Positions 12,685 to 19,612 of a stretch of 26,374 nt of DNA are shown piece by piece; position 1 is the first letter of the stretch; the number at the start of each line of letters is the position of its first letter. The notes beneath the pieces are model-generated. The model saw nothing but the letters and a program-made list of their open reading frames with translations. It ran no database searches and was not told the origin of the DNA. Location of the stretch: IMG/VR virus record IMGVR_UViG_3300037540_000189, positions 1 through 26,374 of that record; one strand, written 5' to 3'. The DNA is from a virus. Position numbers and translations under genes: made by a program.

Positions 12685-13931
12685 CCCCATATCTGCTTTA
12701 ATTTGCGAACCGCATAAGCTCGCAACACATTATTATGATGATCCCCCACACTCAAATACTTTCCAGTCTCAAGAATTTCATTCAATAAATAATCGCGATT
12801 GGTCATATAAGCTTTTCCTTTATACGCTATATGAACAAATGCATTATCTATAGCATCAACATGAGTAAATGCCCTGGAAATCATACCCTTCCAATTGTTA
12901 TCACGCACATCATCATCAATTCTATCATAAAATTCAGAAAGATCCAACGGAGCAATCCTCAATGAACCTTGATAATCACCATGCTTATTCGTCTCATCCA
13001 TAACTTGAATACCAAGTTCCTTTGGATCGTATATCCCATTTATCAAAGGACCAGCACCATGCCGCGTCATATAAACACGACTCACATAAACCACTTCCGG
13101 ATCTTCATCAGGCTCCTTACCTATATCAGACATCAATTCCATTACATTGTTCAATCCAGTCTTGGAACGAGTAACATGCGGAAAATCCTTACCATCTTCA
13201 TCCAATAATAAACCTTGGGCTCCCTCAAAAATCAATGTGTGCTTGTTTTCAACAAGGTCATTGTAATGAAGATTAGCACATTGGAACTTTCTGGTCATTA
13301 AATGTGCACCTAGCATTTCCCTTGCAGAATCGATAAACTTCAGATTAACCTGTTTGTAAAATGGAAGAGAATAATGATTCTCCAATCCTAATTCCTCTAA
13401 ACGCGGAATAAACCATTCTTTTTGAATTTGATTCAATCTCTTATAAAGCTGCGCTTTATCCAACTCATAAAGGTCTTTTACTCTCAATGCCTTTTCATAA
13501 CGCTCACTTTGCTCAATAGTCTCTCCAAACCCAACCCCTACACTACCATGACGCGCACCAGCACGGGAATCCTCAAGAGCCTGATTGATAATCATATCAT
13601 AAGGTGTGGTCACGCGCGCATAAGGATCAACCCATACTCGCATCTTATTCCAATCATAACCTTGCTCAATCAATTCTTTCTTCTCTTTTACGAAAAGAAG
13701 CGGATTGACAACAAAATATTCACTCAAATAAGTAGGAGCACCAGCAAGAGTTCCAGAACCAAAGTGCGAAAAGACATGCCGAATCTTACCATCATTAACA
13801 GTATGCCCCGCTTGCGCACCACCATTGAAACGAATAACCAAAGGATTCTTTTCCTGACGCACAAGATAATCCGTCATCAACCCCTTGCCCTCATCGCCAT
13901 AATTGGCACCAATGACAACTTTGACCTTCAT
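12681..13931 (-). CDS. purA: Adenylosuccinate synthetase (PurA family)
   Basis: 416 aa, near the usual 430. Converts IMP, Asp and GTP to adenylosuccinate. Motifs: GANYGDEGKG with the general-base Asp13, GGAQAGHTVN with His43, GSVGVGFGETIEQ, LIFEGAQGLLLDED, and TRHGAGPLI. The region where E. coli has the TGR..RTGW substrate loop reads GDYQGSLRIAPLDLSEF here, so the C-terminal part is divergent. Asp13 is kept, whereas phage PurZ enzymes, which make aminoadenylosuccinate for Z-DNA, replace it; that favours PurA chemistry, but the divergent loop leaves a PurZ-related origin open. The SD lies inside a hairpin. purM is 5 kb upstream. Confidence 0.92.
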   Translation of the reverse strand: MKVKVVIGANYGDEGKGLMTDYLVRQEKNPLVIRFNGGAQAGHTVNDGKIRHVFSHFGSGTLAGAPTYLSEYFVVNPLLFVKEKKELIEQGYDWNKMRVWVDPYARVTTPYDMIINQALEDSRAGARHGSVGVGFGETIEQSERYEKALRVKDLYELDKAQLYKRLNQIQKEWFIPRLEELGLENHYSLPFYKQVNLKFIDSAREMLGAHLMTRKFQCANLHYNDLVENKHTLIFEGAQGLLLDEDGKDFPHVTRSKTGLNNVMELMSDIGKEPDEDPEVVYVSRVYMTRHGAGPLINGIYDPKELGIQVMDETNKHGDYQGSLRIAPLDLSEFYDRIDDDVRDNNWKGMISRAFTHVDAIDNAFVHIAYKGKAYMTNRDYLLNEILETGKYLSVGDHHNNVLRAYAVRKLKQIWG

Positions 13932-13933
13932 TG

Positions 13934-13951
13934 AAACCTCCTTTGAGGTTT
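13934..13951 (-). promoter_or_regulatory. SD-masking hairpin before purA
   Basis: On the minus strand AAACCTC-AAAG-GAGGTTT forms a 7-pair hairpin whose 3' arm contains the GGAGG Shine-Dalgarno, ending 3 nt from the purA ATG. Translation may depend on opening this stem. Confidence 0.55.
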
Positions 13952-13952
13952 G

Positions 13953-13972
13953 AGAGGGGCAAAAGCCCCTCT
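13953..13972 (-). terminator. GC-rich hairpin after the vWA gene
   Basis: AGAGGGGC-TTTT-GCCCCTCT on the minus strand, between the vWA stop (13978) and purA. No T-tract follows, so it may be a processing or stability element rather than a full terminator. Confidence 0.5.
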
Positions 13973-13977
13973 GTTGA

Positions 13978-14916
13978 TTAGAGACGAACAGCCTTCATGG
14001 CATCATTGAATGCATCGCCACTGGAAGTAATGTCCTTGATAGCAGAACGAACCGTCATCTCTGTTGAACCATCCCAAGAAGAAGCAACCTCTTCCTTATC
14101 AGCGCCCTCATTGACCTCAATCAGAGAAACGATAACTTCGGATAGATCATTAATATCTTTCAGTTCAACCAAACGCTGCCCCATTCCTGCTTCATTCCAA
14201 GTACTGCGAACATCATCAATTCCACCACAATACCCATGACGAATATAACTACCTTCCATCACAATAATATGGAAACAATGATACATCTTCATTGCCTGAT
14301 CTACAACCTGACTAAAGGGAATGTCAGTCTCAAGTCCAGTATCACCCAAAACCTTCTCAGCAAGTGAACGAGTAAGAACAGCAGGTGCAGGCTCATCACC
14401 CATCGTGAAAAGATAACCCTTCCGGTTGCGCTTCTCAAAACAATCAATGCTCGTCTGATTAGCAGCAAAGTAATAGGGTAAGTCATAAGACTCAAAGTTA
14501 TTACCACCACCAGCACCCTCTAAGTAAATCTTGGTCAGCCAATCAGCAATCTTGATGTCAGCCTCAAACTGAGATGCCTGGAAGGGAACCCGATCACAAG
14601 TGTAATCACCGTTTGCGGTAATCATCAAATGAGGATCAGAAACCGGCTTACGATCAAGAATCTCATCAAACAACTTACCAACACCCTTGCGAACCAATTG
14701 CTCAGCAAGCATTCCCATTGAACCAGTAACATCAACATTGACGATAATAGCAGTTGCTTCTGGATTCTTATCAGAGTCACGAGACTCACGAATCACATTC
14801 TTCGGGTCAAGATCATTATCAAGCCCCCGACTGGTGAAAATCTCTTCACGCTTCTTCGTTGAAGTTGTATCAACATGTGCCGTCCAATCACTTGGCTTAT
14901 ATCTTGAATATCCCAT
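13978..14916 (-). CDS. vWA domain protein, partner of the J-domain protein
   Basis: 312 aa from ATG 14916, preceded by AGGAGATAAA; the longer frame has no RBS. The vWA core begins at about residue 55: IVNVDVTGSMG (MIDAS DxTGS), then GAGGGNNFESYDL as the second loop and LFTMGDEPAP as the third. A cysteine pair (MYHCFHII, HGYCGG) lies later. vWA proteins of this type commonly act as adaptors with chaperones or AAA ATPases. It directly follows the J-domain gene (5 nt), which supports a functional pair. Function otherwise unknown. Confidence 0.82.
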   Translation of the reverse strand: MGYSRYKPSDWTAHVDTTSTKKREEIFTSRGLDNDLDPKNVIRESRDSDKNPEATAIIVNVDVTGSMGMLAEQLVRKGVGKLFDEILDRKPVSDPHLMITANGDYTCDRVPFQASQFEADIKIADWLTKIYLEGAGGGNNFESYDLPYYFAANQTSIDCFEKRNRKGYLFTMGDEPAPAVLTRSLAEKVLGDTGLETDIPFSQVVDQAMKMYHCFHIIVMEGSYIRHGYCGGIDDVRSTWNEAGMGQRLVELKDINDLSEVIVSLIEVNEGADKEEVASSWDGSTEMTVRSAIKDITSSGDAFNDAMKAVRL

Positions 14917-14920
14917 ATTT

Positions 14921-16000
14921 TTATCTCCTGTAAATTTTGTTAGAGTTAATTTCCATCTTGATAAACTTACGCTTACCAAAACACTTCTCTAGGACTTTAA
15001 ACCAATCGTTATAACGATCAACCGCTGTCCTTCCACCAACATTCGCACGAAGCCAACTAATTAACGCTTTCGGAATGTCTCGGTTCATTAACAACGCAGA
15101 TCCTAACATCGACTTATCACCTAGAGACTCAATCAAAGTGGATTTGATCTGACTTCCATCATAACACGCATGAGCAATTTTATCAACAAATAAATTTAAT
15201 GCTACTTTTTGATGAATATCAACAAATATCTCCTTCGGCATAACCCTTGCCATCTTTGAAGGTAGTGCTTTTACCTTCTCTCCTGCCTTCTGAGAATACC
15301 ACCAACCCCCATAAAGATAAACACTATGGTCAGTGGGTCTTATGAAAATTGCATCAGCAGTGAGCCCATTATGATTCATTCTTGAAACATCCATCATCGC
15401 CGCTAGGTTAAACAACCCACTACCAATCCAAGCAACATGCTTCGGATGAACCTTCCCATCAAAATACTCGTTAATGTCTGCCAAACTATAAACATCTTCT
15501 GGCTTACTCATCATCATAACACTATGCGTAGATGTCTTTCCAGTAAAAATAATATTAGGAAGAAACTGCTTAAACTCTTTCTCTAATGTGATGTTTTTGA
15601 AAGGGAACCCTTCAATATTACGCTTCGCATTCTTATAAAGATCTTCAAACTCTTCCTCTACCATAAAGAGCACTTTCTTCTTCCCTATATACATCTTACC
15701 AACATCAATCTTGCGAACTGATTCATAATGAAAAACATAAAGCTTTCCATCAGGTAAAATAGTAAATTCAACTTCTGCATTATTCCCATTCCACATTCCA
15801 GATTCAAAAAGCTTCTCGGCTTTATCATATAGAACATTGATATGATGGAAAACATCAGCAGATTCAGGAAGAGAACATTTGTCAGGATGCCATCGCTTAC
15901 GCAGCTTCATATATTGCACTTTGATATTGTTTTTATCAAAAAGCTTTTCTGGTGTCTCAATCGCCAGAATTTTATCCGCACTCAATTTCTCGGGATTCAT
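14921..16000 (-). CDS. J-domain protein fused to a degenerate kinase-like domain
   Basis: 359 aa from ATG 16000, with GAGGGGAGTG upstream. Residues about 8-65 form a short J domain: YMKLRKRWHPDK carries the HPD tripeptide that triggers DnaK ATP hydrolysis. A beta-rich region follows (DGKLYVFHYESVRKIDVG...KKKVLFMVEEEF). The region HPKHVAWIGSGLFNLAAMMD, NHNGLTADAIFIRPTDHSVY and LYGGWWYS has the layout of a protein-kinase catalytic loop and DFG segment without the catalytic residues, so I read a pseudokinase. Confident for the J domain, tentative for the second domain. It is paired with the vWA gene. Confidence 0.75.
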   Translation of the reverse strand: MNPEKLSADKILAIETPEKLFDKNNIKVQYMKLRKRWHPDKCSLPESADVFHHINVLYDKAEKLFESGMWNGNNAEVEFTILPDGKLYVFHYESVRKIDVGKMYIGKKKVLFMVEEEFEDLYKNAKRNIEGFPFKNITLEKEFKQFLPNIIFTGKTSTHSVMMMSKPEDVYSLADINEYFDGKVHPKHVAWIGSGLFNLAAMMDVSRMNHNGLTADAIFIRPTDHSVYLYGGWWYSQKAGEKVKALPSKMARVMPKEIFVDIHQKVALNLFVDKIAHACYDGSQIKSTLIESLGDKSMLGSALLMNRDIPKALISWLRANVGGRTAVDRYNDWFKVLEKCFGKRKFIKMEINSNKIYRR

Positions 16001-16011
16001 TATCACTCCCC

Positions 16012-16251
16012 TCAAAAGAAAACAAATTTGATCAATTCAAGAACACCCCAAAGCATAAGACCACCAAAAACGAGGCCAATAAGAAAAATCCACCAGAACT
16101 TTTTCAACATCTCAAACATCATAGAACCGGCAACCTTGCCCATCTCCGGGGCAACCCTCCCCATCGATTCCGTCATTCCCTTCATATCAGCTTCCATCGA
16201 CTCAAAATCTTCCTTGCTAAAGTCTGCACCAAACTTTCGATCAATACTCAT
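16012..16251 (-). CDS. Small C-terminally anchored membrane protein
   Basis: 79 aa. The N-terminal 48 residues are charged and methionine-rich (MEADMKGMTESMG), and the C-terminal 30 form a strong transmembrane helix (KKFWWIFLIGLVFGGLMLWG). Topology: cytoplasmic N-domain with a tail anchor. Followed 11 nt later by the J-domain gene. No family recognised. Confidence 0.65.
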   Translation of the reverse strand: MSIDRKFGADFSKEDFESMEADMKGMTESMGRVAPEMGKVAGSMMFEMLKKFWWIFLIGLVFGGLMLWGVLELIKFVFF

Positions 16252-16268
16252 AAGTTTTATAACTCCTC

Positions 16269-16424
16269 TTAAAAAATGTAATGATATGCACCAATAAGTA
16301 CTGCTGGTGCACTAAGCAAAACCACCCAATCAGATCTAATCAATCTACTTGCACTTTTATCTTCCGTAAATTTAGTATAAAAAACAAACAATAAAAGAAA
16401 ATATGTGAAAACAATCTGTCCCAT
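16269..16424 (-). CDS. Small two-segment membrane protein
   Basis: 51 aa. GGAGGGATTTA precedes the ATG. It starts MGQIVFTYFLLLFVFYTKF (first hydrophobic helix), has a short charged loop with TEDKSASRLIRSD, and a second helix WVVLLSAPAVLIGAYHY. It lies between two other small genes with tight spacing (11 nt to the next upstream gene). Not recognised. Confidence 0.65.
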   Translation of the reverse strand: MGQIVFTYFLLLFVFYTKFTEDKSASRLIRSDWVVLLSAPAVLIGAYHYIF

Positions 16425-16435
16425 TAAATCCCTCC

Positions 16436-16693
16436 TCAATAAGGTTGCTTTGGTTTAAAGAAACACAGTGGTATCTTTAATATCTTACAATCTTTTAAAT
16501 CTTCATTTTCCGTAATGTATCCATTAACAATCTCTCTATCTGCACTACATAATGGAGTATATCCACCAAACTTCGTGTGAAATAAAACCTCATCAGCCTG
16601 CGTTGTTAACCAGAATGCATCTACTACACATAAACCTGTTGCAGTCTTGATAATGTCTGCAACTGATACTAACTTATAATCTTCATAACTCAT
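16436..16693 (-). CDS. Hypothetical protein
   Basis: 85 aa, not recognised. It looks like a small alpha/beta protein (SVADIIKTATGLCVVDAFWL, then DCKILKIPLCFF) with three cysteines. Its SD (AGGAG) can pair with CTCCT eight nt upstream (16701-16714), so initiation may be damped by a small hairpin. A TAATAAATA box lies just before that. Confidence 0.6.
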   Translation of the reverse strand: MSYEDYKLVSVADIIKTATGLCVVDAFWLTTQADEVLFHTKFGGYTPLCSADREIVNGYITENEDLKDCKILKIPLCFFKPKQPY

Positions 16694-16700
16694 TTAAATT

Positions 16701-16714
16701 CTCCTATAAAGGAG
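16701..16714 (-). promoter_or_regulatory. Small SD-masking hairpin
   Basis: Minus strand CTCCT-TTAT-AGGAG: the AGGAG is the Shine-Dalgarno of the gene starting at 16693. Same logic as the purA leader, but weaker (5 pairs). Confidence 0.4.
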
Positions 16715-16730
16715 TATTTATTATCTATAT

Positions 16731-16808
16731 TGGTGCCCGCCCAGGGAGTCGAACCCTGAATCCCTGAATTTTGAATCCAGGTGCGTTTCCTGATTAGCAT
16801 AGACGGGC
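16731..16808 (-). tRNA. tRNA-Leu(CAA) with short (class I) variable loop
   Basis: Acceptor GCCCGTC/GGCGGGC, three-pair D stem TGC/GCA with a Leu-type loop (TAATCAGGAAAC), anticodon arm CTGGA(TTCAAAA)TTCAG, five-nucleotide variable loop GGATT, T arm CAGGG(TTCGACT)CCCTG, A73, encoded CCA. Bacterial Leu tRNAs have a long variable arm; here it is missing although the D arm is of the class II kind. Confidence 0.88.
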
Positions 16809-16819
16809 TTATTGTTCAG

Positions 16820-16893
16820 TAGCCTCTCAGAGAGTCGAACTCTGATACATGAAATCTTAAATCTCACCGCGTTTCCAATTAGCGTAAGAGGCC
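16820..16893 (-). tRNA. tRNA-Leu(TAA) with short (class I) variable loop
   Basis: Acceptor GGCCTCT/AGAGGCT (first pair G.U), D stem CGC/GCG with loop TAATTGGAAAC, anticodon arm TGAGA(TTTAAGA)TTTCA, variable loop TGTAT, T arm CAGAG(TTCGACT)CTCTG, A73. CCA is not encoded (ACTG follows). Same reduced-variable-arm design as its neighbours. Confidence 0.86.
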
Positions 16894-16901
16894 ATTAATT
16901 T

Positions 16902-16979
16902 TGGTACTCCTCCCTGGATTCGAACCTGGATTCACTTGAATCTAAATCAAGCCGCGTTGCCTAGTTAGCGTAGAGGAGC
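16902..16979 (-). tRNA. tRNA-Leu(TAG) with short (class I) variable loop
   Basis: Acceptor GCTCCTC/GAGGAGT, D stem CGC/GCG with loop TAACTAGGCAAC, anticodon arm CTTGA(TTTAGAT)TCAAG, variable loop TGAAT, T arm CCAGG(TTCGAAT)CCAGG with an A.A mismatch in the middle, A73, encoded CCA. Third of three tandem Leu tRNAs that probably arose by duplication. Confidence 0.86.
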
Positions 16980-16990
16980 ATATATATTCT

Positions 16991-17341
16991 TTAAGTTCCG
17001 TAAGTAAAGGAACCTCCGTCCCTTTCCCAATTCTCAACCACTTTTCTCATTGCTGCTCGTGATTTCATTTCCTTCTTGGCAAGATCAGGAGCAATCCGGA
17101 CTTGCCATTCAAAAAGATTTACATCAATCTTTCCACGCTGTTCCAGTTCATCCAGCATATCAATTACTTCGTTTTCATCTCTATTTTCCCAATAAGGAAA
17201 AACCAAAATCGACTTCAACGACATCCAACGATCATAAGAACCATGATGAGAATAAGATGCATTCACTTGAATCTCATGCCAAAGCTTTCCAAATCCAGAA
17301 AGCATATCCATATCTTCATCCCAAATTCCTGCACTATCCAT
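16991..17341 (-). CDS. Hypothetical protein
   Basis: 116 aa, not recognised. The N-terminal half is acidic and aromatic (GIWDEDMDMLSGFGKLWHEI). The segment VIDMLDELEQRGKIDVNLFEWQVRIA resembles a small winged-helix or acyl-carrier-like helix pair. AGGAGAATTTC lies before the ATG. Just upstream (minus sense) of the tRNA-Leu trio, so they may share a transcript. Confidence 0.6.
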   Translation of the reverse strand: MDSAGIWDEDMDMLSGFGKLWHEIQVNASYSHHGSYDRWMSLKSILVFPYWENRDENEVIDMLDELEQRGKIDVNLFEWQVRIAPDLAKKEMKSRAAMRKVVENWERDGGSFTYGT

Positions 17342-17383
17342 TGAAATTCTCCTAATTTATTAGACTACAAGATGCGCCAAAAC

Positions 17384-17557
17384 TCAGCCTTTTGTCAAAT
17401 ACTTCATTCCGCACTGGAACAACAACGCCGTAGTCGAAACCGGCCAGAATGCCGCCTGAAACCACTTCACCTTATCACCCTTTGGATTTATCGGCTCACC
17501 ATAAATACCAAAAGCAATAAGAATATACATTATACTAACAAAAATCTCAAAAAACAT
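17384..17557 (-). CDS. Small membrane protein
   Basis: 57 aa from ATG 17557, chosen because AAGGAGG precedes it by 8 nt. Two hydrophobic segments: MFFEIFVSIMYILIAFGIYG and FWPVSTTALLFQCGM, linked by a basic loop (PINPKGDKVKWFQ). Probably an inner-membrane hairpin. Expressed from a strong promoter at 17592. Not recognised. Confidence 0.65.
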   Translation of the reverse strand: MFFEIFVSIMYILIAFGIYGEPINPKGDKVKWFQAAFWPVSTTALLFQCGMKYLTKG

Positions 17558-17591
17558 AACCACGTCCTCCTTAATTTGTTTCAATAAGTAT

Positions 17592-17620
17592 ATTATACCT
17601 CAGCACTTCAGCAAAGTCAA
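17592..17620 (-). promoter_or_regulatory. Consensus sigma70 promoter
   Basis: Minus strand TTGACT (17615-17620), 17-nt spacer, TATAAT (17592-17597). It overlaps the end of the gene at 17617 and drives the small membrane protein and then the gene at 16991 and the tRNA-Leu cluster. Confidence 0.82.
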
Positions 17621-17877
17621 CTTTTTCTTTTAAGCTCATATTCGCGATAATCAAAATTCTTTTTAGCAGCATCATCAAAACAATCTTGAAGAAATGATTT
17701 CAACATTACTTCATTATCTTCATTGAACTCATCACGACATGCATCATATATGATTTCATATAGATAAGAGATGCGCTCCTTATGAAGATAATCTTGAATA
17801 ACTTCTCTTCTAATGATGCGCTTCATCCACCAATGCTCAAATTTATTCATATTAAGTTTTAGGTCATTTGTTCTCAT
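17617..17877 (-). CDS. Hypothetical helical protein
   Basis: 86 aa. A basic, aromatic N-terminal part (NKFEHWWMKRIIRREVIQDYLHKE) is followed by an acidic helical part (FNEDNEVMLKSFLQDCFDDA). This kind of small protein is common in T4-like phages, but I know no function. SD GAGGT 8 nt before the ATG. The upstream neighbour is a 25-codon GIY-YIG remnant. Confidence 0.65.
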   Translation of the reverse strand: MRTNDLKLNMNKFEHWWMKRIIRREVIQDYLHKERISYLYEIIYDACRDEFNEDNEVMLKSFLQDCFDDAAKKNFDYREYELKRKS

Positions 17878-17892
17878 ATATAATACCTCAAT

Positions 17893-17970
17893 TTACCATT
17901 TAATCTTACGACCTTTGGTATATCCTATACTAATAAAATTATCAATAAAATGATCTTCTTTTTTATCCAT
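17893..17970 (-). pseudogene. Remnant of a GIY-YIG endonuclease C-terminus (25 codons)
   Basis: A short ORF (GGAG 8 nt upstream) ends IDNFISIGYTKGRKIKW. The last residues are nearly identical to the end of the GIY-YIG endonuclease at 21903 (LAMGYTKGRKIKF) and similar to that at 25810 (PEGWRKGRVIAK). The GIY-YIG core is absent, so this is most likely the tail left after deletion of a homing gene; it may still be translated because its ATG overlaps the previous stop codon. Confidence 0.6.
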
Positions 17971-18337
17971 TTTCAAACTCCTTCTTTAGTTTTTCATATT
18001 CTGTGCGCCGACGCTGTTCCTTTATGCGCGCTTGAACTCTTTGATATTCAGTTTCTCTATTTTGTTTGCTTTCATCGACCTTATTAGCCCACTCCAGAGC
18101 ATCAGAAACTTTAGCTTCTCTTGTTTCTAGAATAACTACTTCACAATCTTTATAAAGATTTATTCCACACCATTTATAATCCAAATCTTTATATTGAAGT
18201 AGCAACCCAAAATGACGATTTAGATCACCTTGACTTCTCCACACCTTGCCTTTCTTGGTAAAATCCGGCCTACTACCACCAGTGGAAAAGAGCCCATCAC
18301 TTTTGCGACGAATCTTATAGACAATCTCTAAACTCAC
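17963..18337 (-). CDS. Hypothetical phage protein
   Basis: 124 aa. The N-terminal part YKIRRKSDGLFSTGGSRPDF followed by KKGKVWRSQGDLNRHFG is a pattern I associate with T4-like phage proteins of unknown role. The C-terminal 50 residues are a charged coiled-coil (REAKVSDALEWANKVDE...RRTEYEKLKKEFENG). Its ATG overlaps the purM stop (ATGA), so the two are translationally coupled. Confidence 0.68.
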   Translation of the reverse strand: MSLEIVYKIRRKSDGLFSTGGSRPDFTKKGKVWRSQGDLNRHFGLLLQYKDLDYKWCGINLYKDCEVVILETREAKVSDALEWANKVDESKQNRETEYQRVQARIKEQRRRTEYEKLKKEFENG

Positions 18338-19263
18338 ACAAGCCTCCCAATAATCTTAGGGTTATAAAGAAATAAATCGTTCATCAGAAACTCAGCCCTG
18401 TCTGGTGCAACAATAGCAACCATACCAATTCCCATATTGAATGTAGTCCACATTGACTCCTCTTCAACCTCACCTAATTTCTGAATGGATCTGAAAATGG
18501 ATGGGACTTCCCAAGCAGTATAATTAAATTCAACATCCAATCCTTCAGGAATAGCACGTCTCGTATTTTCAACCAATCCACCACCAGTAATATGAGCCAT
18601 AGATAGAAACATATTAGGCAGTGCTTGATAAAGTGAATTCAAATCCGTATATAAACGAGTTGGTTCCAATAGAAACTGAAGTATTTCACTTGTGGAAAAG
18701 TTTTCAATTCCAATAGCATTGATTAGAGAATAACCATTTGAATGAGGACCGGAAGATTCCAAACCTATTACCACATCTCCTCGCAAACATGCATCTTTGT
18801 TGATCATCGTGTCGGCTCTTCCAAAACCCACAGCAAACCCTACCAACTCTGGATAAGCACCAACGTAAGTGTTGGGCATTTCTGCCATCTCACCACCAAC
18901 AAGTTTCATACCAAATAAATCACATGCTACTTGGATTCCGGCAATAACGTCTTTGATGATTCTTTCATCAAGACTATTCATTCCAATATAATCCATAAAG
19001 AAAGTTGGATCTGCTCCTGAACAAATTAAGTCATTCGCACACATCCCCACCAAGTCTTGGCCAACAGTCTTTGCCAATTGTGGGTACTTGCTCAACAGTT
19101 TAATTTTTGTCCCAACCCCATCACAGCTAAGTGCAATGTACTGGTTGTTTCCTATGTCTTGTATGTCAGCAAAACCTGTTGAAATGTCTGTCATTCCTTT
19201 AATCATAGAAACGAGCATTTCATTTTTACCGACATCGACACCTGCTTCTTTATAAGTTGTCAT
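18334..19263 (-). CDS. purM: Phosphoribosylformylglycinamidine cyclo-ligase (AIR synthetase)
   Basis: 309 aa versus about 345 in E. coli; the C-terminus is shorter. Motifs: YKEAGVDVGKNE at the start, LSCDGVGTKIKLL, VGQDLVGMCANDLICSGADP, LVGGEMAEMPNTY (the Mg/ATP loop), LESSGPHSNGYSLI, and HITGGGLVENTRRAIPEG. PurM makes AIR from FGAM with ATP, step five of purine synthesis. Phage purM genes are known from cyanophages, where they boost dNTP supply. Together with purA it suggests increased purine and especially adenine nucleotide synthesis. SD AAGGGG. Assignment is secure. Confidence 0.94.
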   Translation of the reverse strand: MTTYKEAGVDVGKNEMLVSMIKGMTDISTGFADIQDIGNNQYIALSCDGVGTKIKLLSKYPQLAKTVGQDLVGMCANDLICSGADPTFFMDYIGMNSLDERIIKDVIAGIQVACDLFGMKLVGGEMAEMPNTYVGAYPELVGFAVGFGRADTMINKDACLRGDVVIGLESSGPHSNGYSLINAIGIENFSTSEILQFLLEPTRLYTDLNSLYQALPNMFLSMAHITGGGLVENTRRAIPEGLDVEFNYTAWEVPSIFRSIQKLGEVEEESMWTTFNMGIGMVAIVAPDRAEFLMNDLFLYNPKIIGRLV

Positions 19264-19293
19264 AATTTCCCCTTAAATTTAAGCAAATATCTC

Positions 19294-19434
19294 TCATAAA
19301 AAATGCCCAATAAAACTTTTAACAATAAGAGCAACTAAAATAAAAGCAATTACTGCTGTTAATAAATCAGCAAGAGAAGAACCAGATGATTCAGGACAAC
19401 CTTTACAATTTTTACAATCTTTATTTTCATTCAT
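19294..19434 (-). CDS. Small cysteine-rich single-pass membrane protein
   Basis: 46 aa from ATG 19434, which overlaps the stop of the upstream micropeptide (ATGA). The N-terminus has a cysteine cluster, KDCKNCKGC, and the C-terminal 25 residues form a transmembrane helix (LLTAVIAFILVALIVKSFIG). Possibly a metal-binding, membrane-anchored peptide. Last member of a row of tiny membrane proteins. Confidence 0.6.
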   Translation of the reverse strand: MNENKDCKNCKGCPESSGSSLADLLTAVIAFILVALIVKSFIGHFL

Positions 19435-19511
19435 GCTTTCACCAATATCCAAAAAACACCTAAAATAGCAAATGAACAACCCACAATCGTAAAAGCAGTC
19501 GGCCAATCCAT
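19431..19511 (-). CDS. Micropeptide 3 of a tandem family (26 aa, membrane)
   Basis: Starts MDWPTAFTIVGCSFAILGVF and is a single transmembrane helix. A strong SD (AGGAGGATAAC) precedes the ATG. It shares the W-P-T-A-F-T-I-V-G-C core with micropeptides at 19521 and 19613. Repeated SDs and conserved residues argue that it is translated. Confidence 0.62.
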   Translation of the reverse strand: MDWPTAFTIVGCSFAILGVFWILVKA

Positions 19512-19520
19512 GTTATCCTC

Positions 19521-19592
19521 CTATAACCCACGCCACCAAAAAGTAATTATTAATATCCAACCCACAATCATAAAAGCAGTTAGCCACATCAT
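19521..19592 (-). CDS. Micropeptide 2 of a tandem family (23 aa, membrane)
   Basis: Starts MMWLTAFMIVGWILIITFWW and is a single hydrophobic helix. SD AGGAGGATAAT lies directly before the ATG. It keeps the W-x-T-A-F-x-I-V-G core; the proline and cysteine of its paralogues are replaced. Function unknown. Confidence 0.6.
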   Translation of the reverse strand: MMWLTAFMIVGWILIITFWWRGL

Positions 19593-19612
19593 ATTATCCT
19601 CCTATAGTCCTC

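Noticed and set aside
12681-13931. PurZ (2-aminoadenine synthesis) as the main call
   Set aside because: Asp13 of the GDEGKG motif is kept, as in PurA, and no datZ/mazZ-like gene is in the window. Kept only as an open question.
13422-13934. Plus-strand open frame of 170 codons opposite purA
   Set aside because: Shadow of the well-supported purA frame, with no SD.
15842-16297. Plus-strand open frame of 151 codons opposite the J-domain gene
   Set aside because: Antisense to the HPD-containing J-domain gene; no SD and no domain.
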